A DNA stretch of 7,239 bases from JBJEQG01 sp051881635 (lineage in GTDB: Bacteria; Bacillota; Clostridia; Oscillospirales; Acutalibacteraceae), in the NCBI GenBank assembly GCA_051881635.1, contig JBJEQG010000173.1, positions 1 to 7,239 of the forward strand, read 5' to 3'. Below are positions 1 through 5,273 of this stretch, piece by piece (within the stretch, counting starts at the first letter, position 1; each line of letters opens with the position of its first letter). The position numbers and the translations under genes were made by a program. Under the pieces are notes generated by a model that saw only the letters and a program-made list of their open reading frames with translations, searched no databases and was not told the origin of the DNA.

Positions 1-1307
1 ACGGGGTCGAACTTTGTTCCTCTTTGGGAGCGAATATCCTCAAAAGCCACTGAGGTTGGCATGGCTTCCTTATAACTCCTTTTGGTAACAATCGCATCAA
101 AATAATCCGCAATAGACATGATTCTCGCACAAAGTGGAATATCTCTCCCACGCAGACCGTAGGGATAACCCGAACCGTCCCACCGCTCATGGTGATACAA
201 AGCTACTGCTTTTGCAATCTTCAAAAACTCCTCGTCCTCAATATCGCCCATGGAGCGTTCAATAATTTTTTTGCCGTTGACGGTATGTTTTTTGATAGTG
301 TCAAATTCCTCTTTTGTCAGCTTGCCCGGTTTTAAAAGAATGGTATCGGAAATAGTAATCTTTCCAATATCATGTAGTGGTGCAGACATCATAACATAGT
401 GCATATATTTTTCATCAATAATATCCGGATAAAGATTTTTGCGTTTAAGCTCTTTTATTAACGCCTCAACATAACCGCTTGTGCGTTTCACATGCTTACC
501 TGTATTATCATCTCTCGCCTCGATAATATCCGCAAAACTTATAATAATTTTCTTTTGCAGGCTGTCAATTCGGTCAGACTTTTCTTCTATACTGTTGTTG
601 AGGCTGTTTCTCATATCGTCCAAGTCATAGAAAACACGCCCTACAAACAAAGCCGCTGCCATAAAACTTCCGATACAGTTAACAATCAAAAATACCGTAC
701 TTATACTCTCGTCCAAAGCAAAAATCGGTTCTTTTCCATTAAAATAGATTGTTATCACAATAAAGGTCAGCGAACAAACGCCTACAACACAATTTCTAAG
801 CCAAGTCAGCAATCTGTTTTGACTTCGCATAAAAACTGCCATAAATATGGTCGGAATAAGTAAATACTGAAAGCCCAAAGGCAGACCGAAATAAACAACA
901 CTGCATACCTGATGCAAGTACAATTCAAAAATAGCCAAATATGCACAAGGTGCGTATGAACCTTTTATATGTTTCAGCATAATAACAAGTGTTACATATA
1001 GAAGTACACTGACAAGGTTAAAAAGCACCATCATTGGAATTTTATATAACGAAAAGACAATTAAATAAAAAGCGTGCAGCAAAACGCAAATAACAAACAT
1101 CATATTCAAAGCACCCGACAAAGACGCATAGGCTTTATAGTCGCTGTCCCCGTTATATGATGGTACGCCGAAAACAGCTTCTCCCATACGCCCAAAAAGT
1201 CCTTGCTTTTGGCGTTTTTGTTTTTTGAGGATACTTTCTATTTCCTCTTGGCGTTTATGCTGCTGTATTTCCTCCTGCTGCACGGTTAAGGTTTCTGTTT
1301 TACCCAT
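1..1307 (-). CDS. Membrane-anchored HD-GYP domain protein, probable cyclic-di-GMP phosphodiesterase (3' end cut by window edge)
   Basis: I translated this by hand; the frame stays open for 435 codons from the ATG at 1307 to the window edge. Residues 1-40 are charged and Gln/Lys/Glu-rich (possible coiled coil). Residues about 66-223 hold roughly six hydrophobic spans, a membrane sensor-like region I cannot name. A linker (about 228-255) leads into an HD-GYP domain with H272 (TGKHVKRT), H312-D313 (LHDIGK), H341, H372-H373 and the signature DGSGYP (377-382), then IADYFDA and a final FDP. These are the metal-binding and GYP motifs of enzymes that hydrolyse c-di-GMP to pGpG/GMP at the inner membrane face. 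Only the last helices seem missing. The start is uncertain: an in-frame TGA lies 24 nt upstream of the ATG, and the local Shine-Dalgarno is weak. The gene has its own promoter and follows the surface-protein operon on the same strand. HD-GYP assignment is firm; actual activity and ligand are inferred. Confidence 0.9.
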   Translation of the reverse strand, partial: MGKTETLTVQQEEIQQHKRQEEIESILKKQKRQKQGLFGRMGEAVFGVPSYNGDSDYKAYASLSGALNMMFVICVLLHAFYLIVFSLYKIPMMVLFNLVSVLLYVTLVIMLKHIKGSYAPCAYLAIFELYLHQVCSVVYFGLPLGFQYLLIPTIFMAVFMRSQNRLLTWLRNCVVGVCSLTFIVITIYFNGKEPIFALDESISTVFLIVNCIGSFMAAALFVGRVFYDLDDMRNSLNNSIEEKSDRIDSLQKKIIISFADIIEARDDNTGKHVKRTSGYVEALIKELKRKNLYPDIIDEKYMHYVMMSAPLHDIGKITISDTILLKPGKLTKEEFDTIKKHTVNGKKIIERSMGDIEDEEFLKIAKAVALYHHERWDGSGYPYGLRGRDIPLCARIMSIADYFDAIVTKRSYKEAMPTSVAFEDIRSQRGTKFDP

Positions 1308-1370
1308 ATTTGTTTTGCAGCTCGGTTCATGTCATCATAAATTTATAAACAACAGCCGAATATGCCGCTT

Positions 1371-1376
1371 CCTCCT
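1371..1376 (-). promoter_or_regulatory. Orphan Shine-Dalgarno (AGGAGG) in the HD-GYP gene leader
   Basis: A perfect AGGAGG lies about 15 nt after the predicted transcription start, but no ATG, GTG or TTG sits at normal spacing in the HD-GYP frame. The nearest in-frame start is the ATG at 1307, over 60 nt away. Small ORFs do occur between them: ATG-ATG-ACA-TGA from 1338, and a 14-codon ORF from 1330 to 1286 that overlaps the HD-GYP start. It may be a leader-peptide site, a ribosome standby site, or a sign of a sequence error. Confidence 0.45.
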
Positions 1377-1396
1377 TTACTTTATATTATATGAAA

Positions 1397-1425
1397 ATTA
1401 TAACATAAACAGTCATAAATCGCAA
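1397..1425 (-). promoter_or_regulatory. Extended -10 sigma-A-type promoter for the HD-GYP gene
   Basis: On the minus strand a perfect TATAAT (1402-1397) is preceded by TGT, the extended -10 motif. TTGCGA (1425-1420) sits exactly 17 nt upstream and matches the -35 consensus TTGACA at four of six positions. Transcription would start near 1390, giving a leader of about 80 nt before the ATG at 1307. The promoter lies after the terminator of the preceding operon, so the HD-GYP gene can be expressed independently. Confidence 0.75.
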
Positions 1426-1457
1426 CAGTTTTTTACAATAAATATCAAAAAAACTGT
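1425..1457. repeat. Perfect 10-bp inverted repeat abutting the -35 box (operator candidate)
   Basis: ACAGTTTTTT at 1425-1434 is the exact reverse complement of AAAAAACTGT at 1448-1457, with a 13-nt AT-rich spacer. The arm nearest the HD-GYP gene touches the first base of the predicted -35 box. Neither side continues into a U-tract after a GC stem, so it does not look like a terminator. A dimeric regulator site is the more natural reading, but no regulator gene is visible here. Confidence 0.5.
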
Positions 1458-1490
1458 ATGATATAACCATTTTGTTTTTTAGCAATAAAT

Positions 1491-1519
1491 AAGACCGTAC
1501 CTCTGCACGATACGGTCTT
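1491..1519 (-). terminator. Hairpin terminator at the end of the surface-protein operon
   Basis: AAGACCGTA (1491-1499) and TACGGTCTT (1511-1519) form a perfect 9-bp stem with an 11-nt loop, starting 6 nt after the stop codon of the last operon gene. On the minus strand it is followed by ATTTATTGC, only a modest U-rich tract, so termination may be incomplete. Some read-through into the HD-GYP gene is possible. Confidence 0.65.
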
Positions 1520-1524
1520 AACTG

Positions 1525-2157
1525 TTAAGACGGCAAACAGGCGTGTCTTTTCTTCATCATTAAAAGAAAAGCTGTTAGGGAAATGGTGGCAGTTCCCAAA
1601 GCTACTGTAACTCCAAAGGTTGTGTCACCCGTTTCAACAGGTGGTTCTTCCTCTTCTTCAACAACACTGAACACCCACTGAACGATACCGCTCTGATTTT
1701 GGTATGTATTATTCATTTCTTCGGTAACATTCAAATGCACCTCCAAAGTGCTTTGTTCACCCACTGAAAAATTCCCCAAAAACACAGCGTCCTGCAATCC
1801 GCCTCCCTTTGCGACAGAGGCGGCTGATGTCAAAACACCCCCTTCCTTCCAAATACTTAGCGTCATATTGTCCAAAAGAGCATAATCCGAAGGTAAAACC
1901 GGTTCTGCACGAAGATAAACACGAATATTTTTTGTTCCGTTATTGTCAATAACAATCGTTTGGCTCAATTCATCTCCGGGATAGACATTCTTGAAATTCT
2001 GAAACAAGTCCGTACTTTGCGGCACAAAAACAAAGCGTTTAGCTTCCCCTTCATAAATTACATGACTTTCCGTTTCTGCATGGGCTGTTACCGAAAAAAT
2101 CGGCACTAGCATTAAAAAACTGCATATCATACCTATAACCGCTCGTTTTCTGTGCAT
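1525..2157 (-). CDS. Secreted protein with degenerate cell-wall sorting signal, putative anchor of the TasA-like fibre
   Basis: A 210-residue precursor. Residues 1-27 form an ordinary Sec signal peptide ending AHA, unlike the SipW type on the preceding genes. The mature part has a beta-rich look; the stretch at about 50-62 (DLFQNFKNVYPGDEL) and the following VxxDNxGTKxIxVYLRA resemble secreted proteins I recall from clostridial TasA-like clusters. An acidic Glu run (167-171) leads into PPVETGD (172-178), a hydrophobic span (about 182-200) and KKRH, the layout of a sortase sorting signal. However, the motif is PVETG, not LPXTG, and no sortase gene is in the window. A plain C-terminal membrane anchor is the alternative. 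The ATG at 2157 follows AGGAGG (2169-2164) at 6 nt. Last gene of the operon, 30 nt after the previous stop. The anchoring role is inferred. Confidence 0.82.
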   Translation of the reverse strand: MHRKRAVIGMICSFLMLVPIFSVTAHAETESHVIYEGEAKRFVFVPQSTDLFQNFKNVYPGDELSQTIVIDNNGTKNIRVYLRAEPVLPSDYALLDNMTLSIWKEGGVLTSAASVAKGGGLQDAVFLGNFSVGEQSTLEVHLNVTEEMNNTYQNQSGIVQWVFSVVEEEEEPPVETGDTTFGVTVALGTATISLTAFLLMMKKRHACLPS

Positions 2158-2187
2158 ACTCCCCCTCCTACCTTATGTTTAGGGATT

Positions 2188-2730
2188 TTATTCCGCAACA
2201 AACGGGTTTGTCCTGCTGTTGTTGCGTGACTGTATCGCCTCAGCATCAATCTGAATATTAAGTGCCTGGCTCTGATATTCATTTCCCGCATCGGTACTCA
2301 GAACAAAGCTGTCAAACAAAGCCTCCGTTGTTTCGCCTGCGGGAACAATATCCTTGTAATAATAATAACCGTCCTCGGCTAACTCCCATTTGTCAGTATT
2401 GAGATTAAGCGTAATCATATCCGTGGAAAGTTCTGTGTTATCCTCAAAATCCACCGTAATTTTTGCCCGAATATAGGTGTCGCCCGTACCCGTATTTTTG
2501 ACTTGAACAATCTTGGAAACGGTATCGCCTGCCAAAATCGGCTCTGTCGGGTCTTCATACGGCTGAATACCGCAATCTGTCTGCATGGTTTCCACAATGT
2601 CAATATCAACACTGCCCGTTGAGATTTTATTCAAAGCCGTATCTTCTGCCGTAAAGTATGCCAAAGTTGACCCTGTTGCCACCATAGCCGTAACGGCCAA
2701 AGCTGTACCCACCATAATCTGCTTTTTCAT
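2188..2730 (-). CDS. SipW-dependent-type signal peptide protein, TasA/camelysin-like subunit (fourth)
   Basis: A 180-residue precursor. The N-terminus is MKKQIM, a hydrophobic core, then GSTLAYFTAEDTALN (20-34), the classic SipW-type cleavage region; a TGSVDIDI strand follows. The mature part shows VKNTGTGDTYIRAKI (77-91), the motif by which TasA/camelysin-like proteins are recognised, then W-ELAEDGYYYYKD (115-127) and a C-terminal DAEAIQS (162-168). It carries one cysteine (C53). The ATG at 2730 follows a GGAGG site (2742-2738) at 7 nt, and only 27 nt separate it from the preceding gene. Its N-terminus matches the upstream neighbour (2758-3357) at protein and DNA level, suggesting duplication. 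Its middle and C-terminus look more like the first TasA-like gene (4196-4744). It is probably exported, trimmed by the SipW peptidase of this operon and built into a surface or matrix fibre. Camelysin-type protease activity cannot be inferred. Confidence 0.88.
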   Translation of the reverse strand: MKKQIMVGTALAVTAMVATGSTLAYFTAEDTALNKISTGSVDIDIVETMQTDCGIQPYEDPTEPILAGDTVSKIVQVKNTGTGDTYIRAKITVDFEDNTELSTDMITLNLNTDKWELAEDGYYYYKDIVPAGETTEALFDSFVLSTDAGNEYQSQALNIQIDAEAIQSRNNSRTNPFVAE

Positions 2731-2757
2731 AATAACCCCTCCGTCAAAATTTCAAAT

Positions 2758-3357
2758 TTATTTGACTATAAAATGCTCAAAAGCCTCTGCCGCACTTTCA
2801 AAACCGTCAGCCTGAATAGCGTCCGCCTCTGCCGTTAGGGTTACATTTTGCCCCATTAGCGGCTTTAATTCTTCATTTAATTCACTCGGAATATTCAAGC
2901 CCGTAAAAACAACAGCCTCGCTCTCCTTTGCAAGTGCCGTATTCAGCAGCAGAACAACAATATGCTTATCCCCTTCATCATACTCTTTTTGTATTGTCCA
3001 TAAATGATTGTCAAAACCAACAATCACACCGTTTTCGCTTGCCTGTGCAAATGATGAACCGAAAATCCCCCTCATAACATCAAAGTTACTAAACACCAGC
3101 CGCACCCGAATATAAGCGGCATTGACACCAGTATTACGAACGGTCGGGTCTTTCGCAATCCATGCTCCGGGAGAAATAATATGCTTTTCTTCGGTGTTCC
3201 AATTCGGTTCGGATAAGTCAATATCAACCGCTCCAACCGTAAATGTATTGATTGCCGTATCCTGTGCCGTAAAATATGCCAATGTTCCACCGATAACCGT
3301 CACGATACAAATCAGCACCGCCGCCAACGCCGCAAGCCCCTTTCCCTTGCTCATCAT
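2758..3357 (-). CDS. SipW-dependent-type signal peptide protein, TasA/camelysin-like subunit (third)
   Basis: A 199-residue precursor from the ATG at 3357. The signal peptide has a hydrophobic core (8-24) and GGTLAYFTAQDTAINTFTVG (23-42), the SipW-type motif. The mature chain has AKDPTVRNTGVNAAYIRVRL (68-87), the family's core strand, and a C-terminal TLTAEADAIQADGF (173-186). The frame extends to GTG codons at 3363 and 3360, but GGGG at 3366-3363 is too close to those; it suits the ATG at 3357 (5 nt) or the ATG at 3354 (8 nt), so the start is ambiguous by one codon. The upstream side ends in an assembly gap 35 nt away, so its native leader is unknown. No cysteine remains in the mature part. 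Likely a SipW substrate and surface-fibre subunit; export is strongly indicated by the signal peptide, the fibre role is inferred. Confidence 0.88.
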   Translation of the reverse strand: MMSKGKGLAALAAVLICIVTVIGGTLAYFTAQDTAINTFTVGAVDIDLSEPNWNTEEKHIISPGAWIAKDPTVRNTGVNAAYIRVRLVFSNFDVMRGIFGSSFAQASENGVIVGFDNHLWTIQKEYDEGDKHIVVLLLNTALAKESEAVVFTGLNIPSELNEELKPLMGQNVTLTAEADAIQADGFESAAEAFEHFIVK

Positions 3358-3392
3358 CACCACCCCTATCAGATTTTATGCTGTCAGTCAGG

Positions 3393-3492
3393 NNNNNNNN
3401 NNNNNNNNNNNNNNNNNNNNNNNNNNNNNNNNNNNNNNNNNNNNNNNNNNNNNNNNNNNNNNNNNNNNNNNNNNNNNNNNNNNNNNNNNNNN
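3393..3492. other. Assembly gap (100 N) between the second and third TasA-like genes
   Basis: Exactly 100 N, the usual placeholder for a gap of unknown size. The flanks are the 3' trailer of the gene ending at 3529 and the leader of the gene starting at 3357. Other gene spacings in this part of the operon are 27-73 nt, so the missing DNA may be a short intergenic piece or a further repeat-like subunit gene. Confidence 0.95.
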
Positions 3493-3528
3493 TCTTTGGG
3501 AAATAGAGTGACTGTATCTATTATACGA

Positions 3529-4122
3529 TTACAGCCAAAGTTCTTCCGCTGCCGCCAATGCCGCACTGTATGTACTGCTGTCATTCGATTGATAAGCTAA
3601 TGCCTTTATTACAATCTGTGTTTCCTCTGCCATATTTTCGGGGCAGTCACCTGTCACCGTTACCGTTGTAAATAGCGGTGATAAAACGGTATCAGTTTCT
3701 GCATAGGGAACAATAGTCGGCTCTGAGCCGTTTTCTGAATAGACATAAATATTATCGCCTAAACTGAGCCACCTTGATGTATCATAGTTAATTTCGGTTA
3801 TATCGAGGAGATCCTCCGAAACATCGCAGTACATAAAGACATAACAGTTCTCGCTTTCTGCCGTCACTGTAACTGTTGGGTCTTTTGGCAAAACCGCACC
3901 TTCGTACAAAACATATGTATTACCGTCCTTTACACGGTCAGCATCTGCAACGACAGTATTGCGTTCAACTTTTGCCTCGTCAAGCGTCAAGCCAATTTGT
4001 CCGACTGTAAATGTGTTCGTCAGGGTATTGGTTTCCGCTTGCAACCATGCAAGTGTTGCACCCAAAGATATGCTTGCCGTAACTGCCAGACTTGCCGCCA
4101 AAAGTATGGTTCTTTTCTTCAT
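3529..4122 (-). CDS. SipW-dependent-type signal peptide protein, TasA-like subunit (second)
   Basis: A 197-residue precursor. MKKRTILLAA opens a signal peptide whose cleavage region reads GATLAWLQAETNTLTNTFTV (21-40), a variant of LAYFT with Trp-Leu replacing Tyr-Phe. The mature part opens with GLTLDEA and continues with KDPTVTVTAESENCYVFMYC (80-99), a motif I recognise from clostridial SipW-substrate proteins. The C-terminus has IVIKALAYQSND (170-181) and an Ala-rich end. C93, C99 and C160 allow a disulfide, unusual beside its nearly cysteine-free neighbours. AGGAGG (4135-4130) sits 7 nt before the ATG. A pair of small hairpins fills the 73-nt spacer from the previous gene. It appears to be a more distant family member than the third and fourth subunits, so it may play a different role such as cap or minor component. 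That role is a guess. Confidence 0.88.
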   Translation of the reverse strand: MKKRTILLAASLAVTASISLGATLAWLQAETNTLTNTFTVGQIGLTLDEAKVERNTVVADADRVKDGNTYVLYEGAVLPKDPTVTVTAESENCYVFMYCDVSEDLLDITEINYDTSRWLSLGDNIYVYSENGSEPTIVPYAETDTVLSPLFTTVTVTGDCPENMAEETQIVIKALAYQSNDSSTYSAALAAAEELWL

Positions 4123-4135
4123 AGAATGTCCTCCT

Positions 4136-4182
4136 AAAAAATAATTTTCCTCAGGAAATATATGTAAATGCCTTTCGGCATC
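4136..4182 (-). promoter_or_regulatory. Two-hairpin intergenic element with U-rich tail, possible attenuator or processing site
   Basis: Read on the minus strand, the spacer holds ATGCC-GAAA-GGCAT (4181-4168, a GNRA-type tetraloop hairpin). Next comes TTTCC-TGA-GGAAA (4158-4146), directly followed by ATTATTTTTT and then the AGGAGG of the next gene. The second hairpin plus U-rich run resembles a weak terminator, so it could lower expression of the distal genes. RNA stabilisation or processing is an alternative. Confidence 0.45.
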
Positions 4183-4195
4183 TCCAACAAAGAAT

Positions 4196-4744
4196 TTATG
4201 CTGTCAACTGCCCTGTTTCATCAACACGAACCGCCCATGCATTTTGAACTGCCGTTTGAGGGTCGGACTGTATTGATTGTGCTAAAATCTGCAAATCAAA
4301 ATATTTGTTATTATATGCCTCATCTGTTAATTCGTTTAATGTACATTTGCGGATAAGCTCCGGTGTTTTCTCACTTGGGGCTATATCTGCCTTACAGTAG
4401 TAATAGCCGTCCTCACCAAGAAACCAATCTTTCGTATTTAGCTCAATACTATATGTATCTTTTGTCGGGAGCATTGTCGGACTGCCGTCCGTATCACGCC
4501 AAATCGGTACAATCGCCACACGCACATAAGCGTTCATATTGCCCGTATTCTCTATACGGACATTTGTTTTTTCCGTACCGTTAAAATTTTCGTCAATACG
4601 GTTTGTCACTGTCCCCTTATTCGCCTTATTGACCAAAACAGACTCACTGTAAAGATGAGCGGTTGTTAAAGCCACTGTTCCCAAAGAAAGACTTGCCGCC
4701 ACTGCTGCGGCTGCGATTATGGTTTTCAAGTGCCTTGCCGTCAT
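4196..4744 (-). CDS. TasA/camelysin-like secreted protein with diverged SipW-type signal (first)
   Basis: A 182-residue precursor from the ATG at 4744. The frame opens with TTG at 4750, but AGGAGG (4757-4752) would then be 1 nt away; it is 7 nt from the ATG at 4744, which fixes the start. The signal peptide has an Ala-rich core (9-29), but the usual TLAYFT is replaced by TTAHLYSESVLVNKANKGTV. The mature chain keeps the family pattern: RIENTGNMNAYVRVAIVPIW (63-82), W-FLGEDGYYYCKAD (107-120) and LQILAQSIQSD (151-161). The latter two closely parallel the fourth subunit, which places it in the same subfamily. C117 and C134 could form a disulfide. It follows the signal peptidase gene immediately; the peptidase stop codon overlaps this gene's Shine-Dalgarno, so the two are translationally linked. 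Its position suggests a preferred SipW partner or accessory protein analogous to TapA, which is speculation. Confidence 0.85.
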   Translation of the reverse strand: MTARHLKTIIAAAAVAASLSLGTVALTTAHLYSESVLVNKANKGTVTNRIDENFNGTEKTNVRIENTGNMNAYVRVAIVPIWRDTDGSPTMLPTKDTYSIELNTKDWFLGEDGYYYCKADIAPSEKTPELIRKCTLNELTDEAYNNKYFDLQILAQSIQSDPQTAVQNAWAVRVDETGQLTA

Positions 4745-4751
4745 TTCCAAA

Positions 4752-4757
4752 CCTCCT
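4752..4757 (-). promoter_or_regulatory. Shine-Dalgarno that sets the start of the first TasA-like gene
   Basis: A perfect AGGAGG lies 7 nt before the ATG at 4744 and only 1 nt before the TTG at 4750, so the ATG is the real start. Its first base is shared with the TGA stop of the signal peptidase gene (4759-4757), which implies coupling of the two genes. Confidence 0.85.
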
Positions 4758-5272
4758 CATATTCCCGCTTTTGCGACGCTGTGCCTTTTTTCGGTATGAT
4801 AACGGTACAGCTTATAAACCAAAGCAAACGCAATCAATCCGCACGCCAAAAGCACAAGAATTAACTTGCCCAAAGGCTCTGTCAGAGCAATCGAAAAATA
4901 TCCTGCTAACGGTACGGAAAACATCACCTTGCCCACTAAATTTTTATAATATACAGGTTCAGGGTCAGCGGTTTTATTTGCGTCCCCTTTGGTATAAAAA
5001 TATTTTCCGTCAGATGAAATATCAATAACACGATGTGTTGCAACAGTCAGTTCCTCGTCCATAACAAATGTAATTGCGTCACCTTTTTGAACATCTTTCG
5101 CCGCTATTGTTTTGACAAAAACCAAACTGCCCACACCATAAGTCGGTTCCATTGAGCCGGATACCACAGCATACGGCGTATAGCCAAACATTTTCAGGCT
5201 GAGCATAATCATAGCGGCTGCCACAAGAAAAATCACGACAACCCATGACAAAACATTCAAAACCTTCTTCAT
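4757..5272 (-). CDS. sipW: Signal peptidase I, SipW/ER type
   Basis: A 171-residue membrane serine protease that removes signal peptides on the outer membrane face. Two hydrophobic spans (about 9-28 and 136-155) bracket the catalytic part. VVSGSMEPTYGVGS (36-49) holds the nucleophile Ser40; ATHRVI (78-83) has His80 where bacterial-type enzymes have the general-base Lys; YTKGDAN (93-99) supplies the conserved Asp97. A Ser-His dyad defines the SipW/eukaryotic-like subgroup (MEROPS S26B), which in Bacillus matures TasA and TapA. The frame extends to a GTG at 5281, but the ATG at 5272 starts the usual MKKVLNVLSW and lies 1 nt after the stop codon of the upstream vWA gene. The Shine-Dalgarno is weak, so translation is probably coupled. 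The following genes carry SipW-type signals, the expected substrates. The symbol is by family; orthology with B. subtilis sipW is not proven. Confidence 0.93.
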   Translation of the reverse strand: MKKVLNVLSWVVVIFLVAAAMIMLSLKMFGYTPYAVVSGSMEPTYGVGSLVFVKTIAAKDVQKGDAITFVMDEELTVATHRVIDISSDGKYFYTKGDANKTADPEPVYYKNLVGKVMFSVPLAGYFSIALTEPLGKLILVLLACGLIAFALVYKLYRYHTEKRHSVAKAGI

Positions 5273-5273
5273 A

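Noticed and set aside
492..863. Plus-strand ORF of 123 codons
   Set aside because: It lies antisense to the long HD-GYP reading frame, whose motifs are unmistakable, and its translation resembles no known family.
1308..1390. c-di-GMP riboswitch in the leader of the HD-GYP gene
   Set aside because: The leader of about 80 nt is too short and I see no GEMM-type conserved core.
3493..3528. TATAAT-like hexamer just after the second TasA-like gene, as a promoter for the distal genes
   Set aside because: No -35 box at 16-18 nt, and the sequence downstream is lost in the gap, so it cannot be supported.
4663..5028. Plus-strand ORF of 121 codons
   Set aside because: It is antisense to the signal peptidase and the first TasA-like gene; its translation is low-complexity and family-free.
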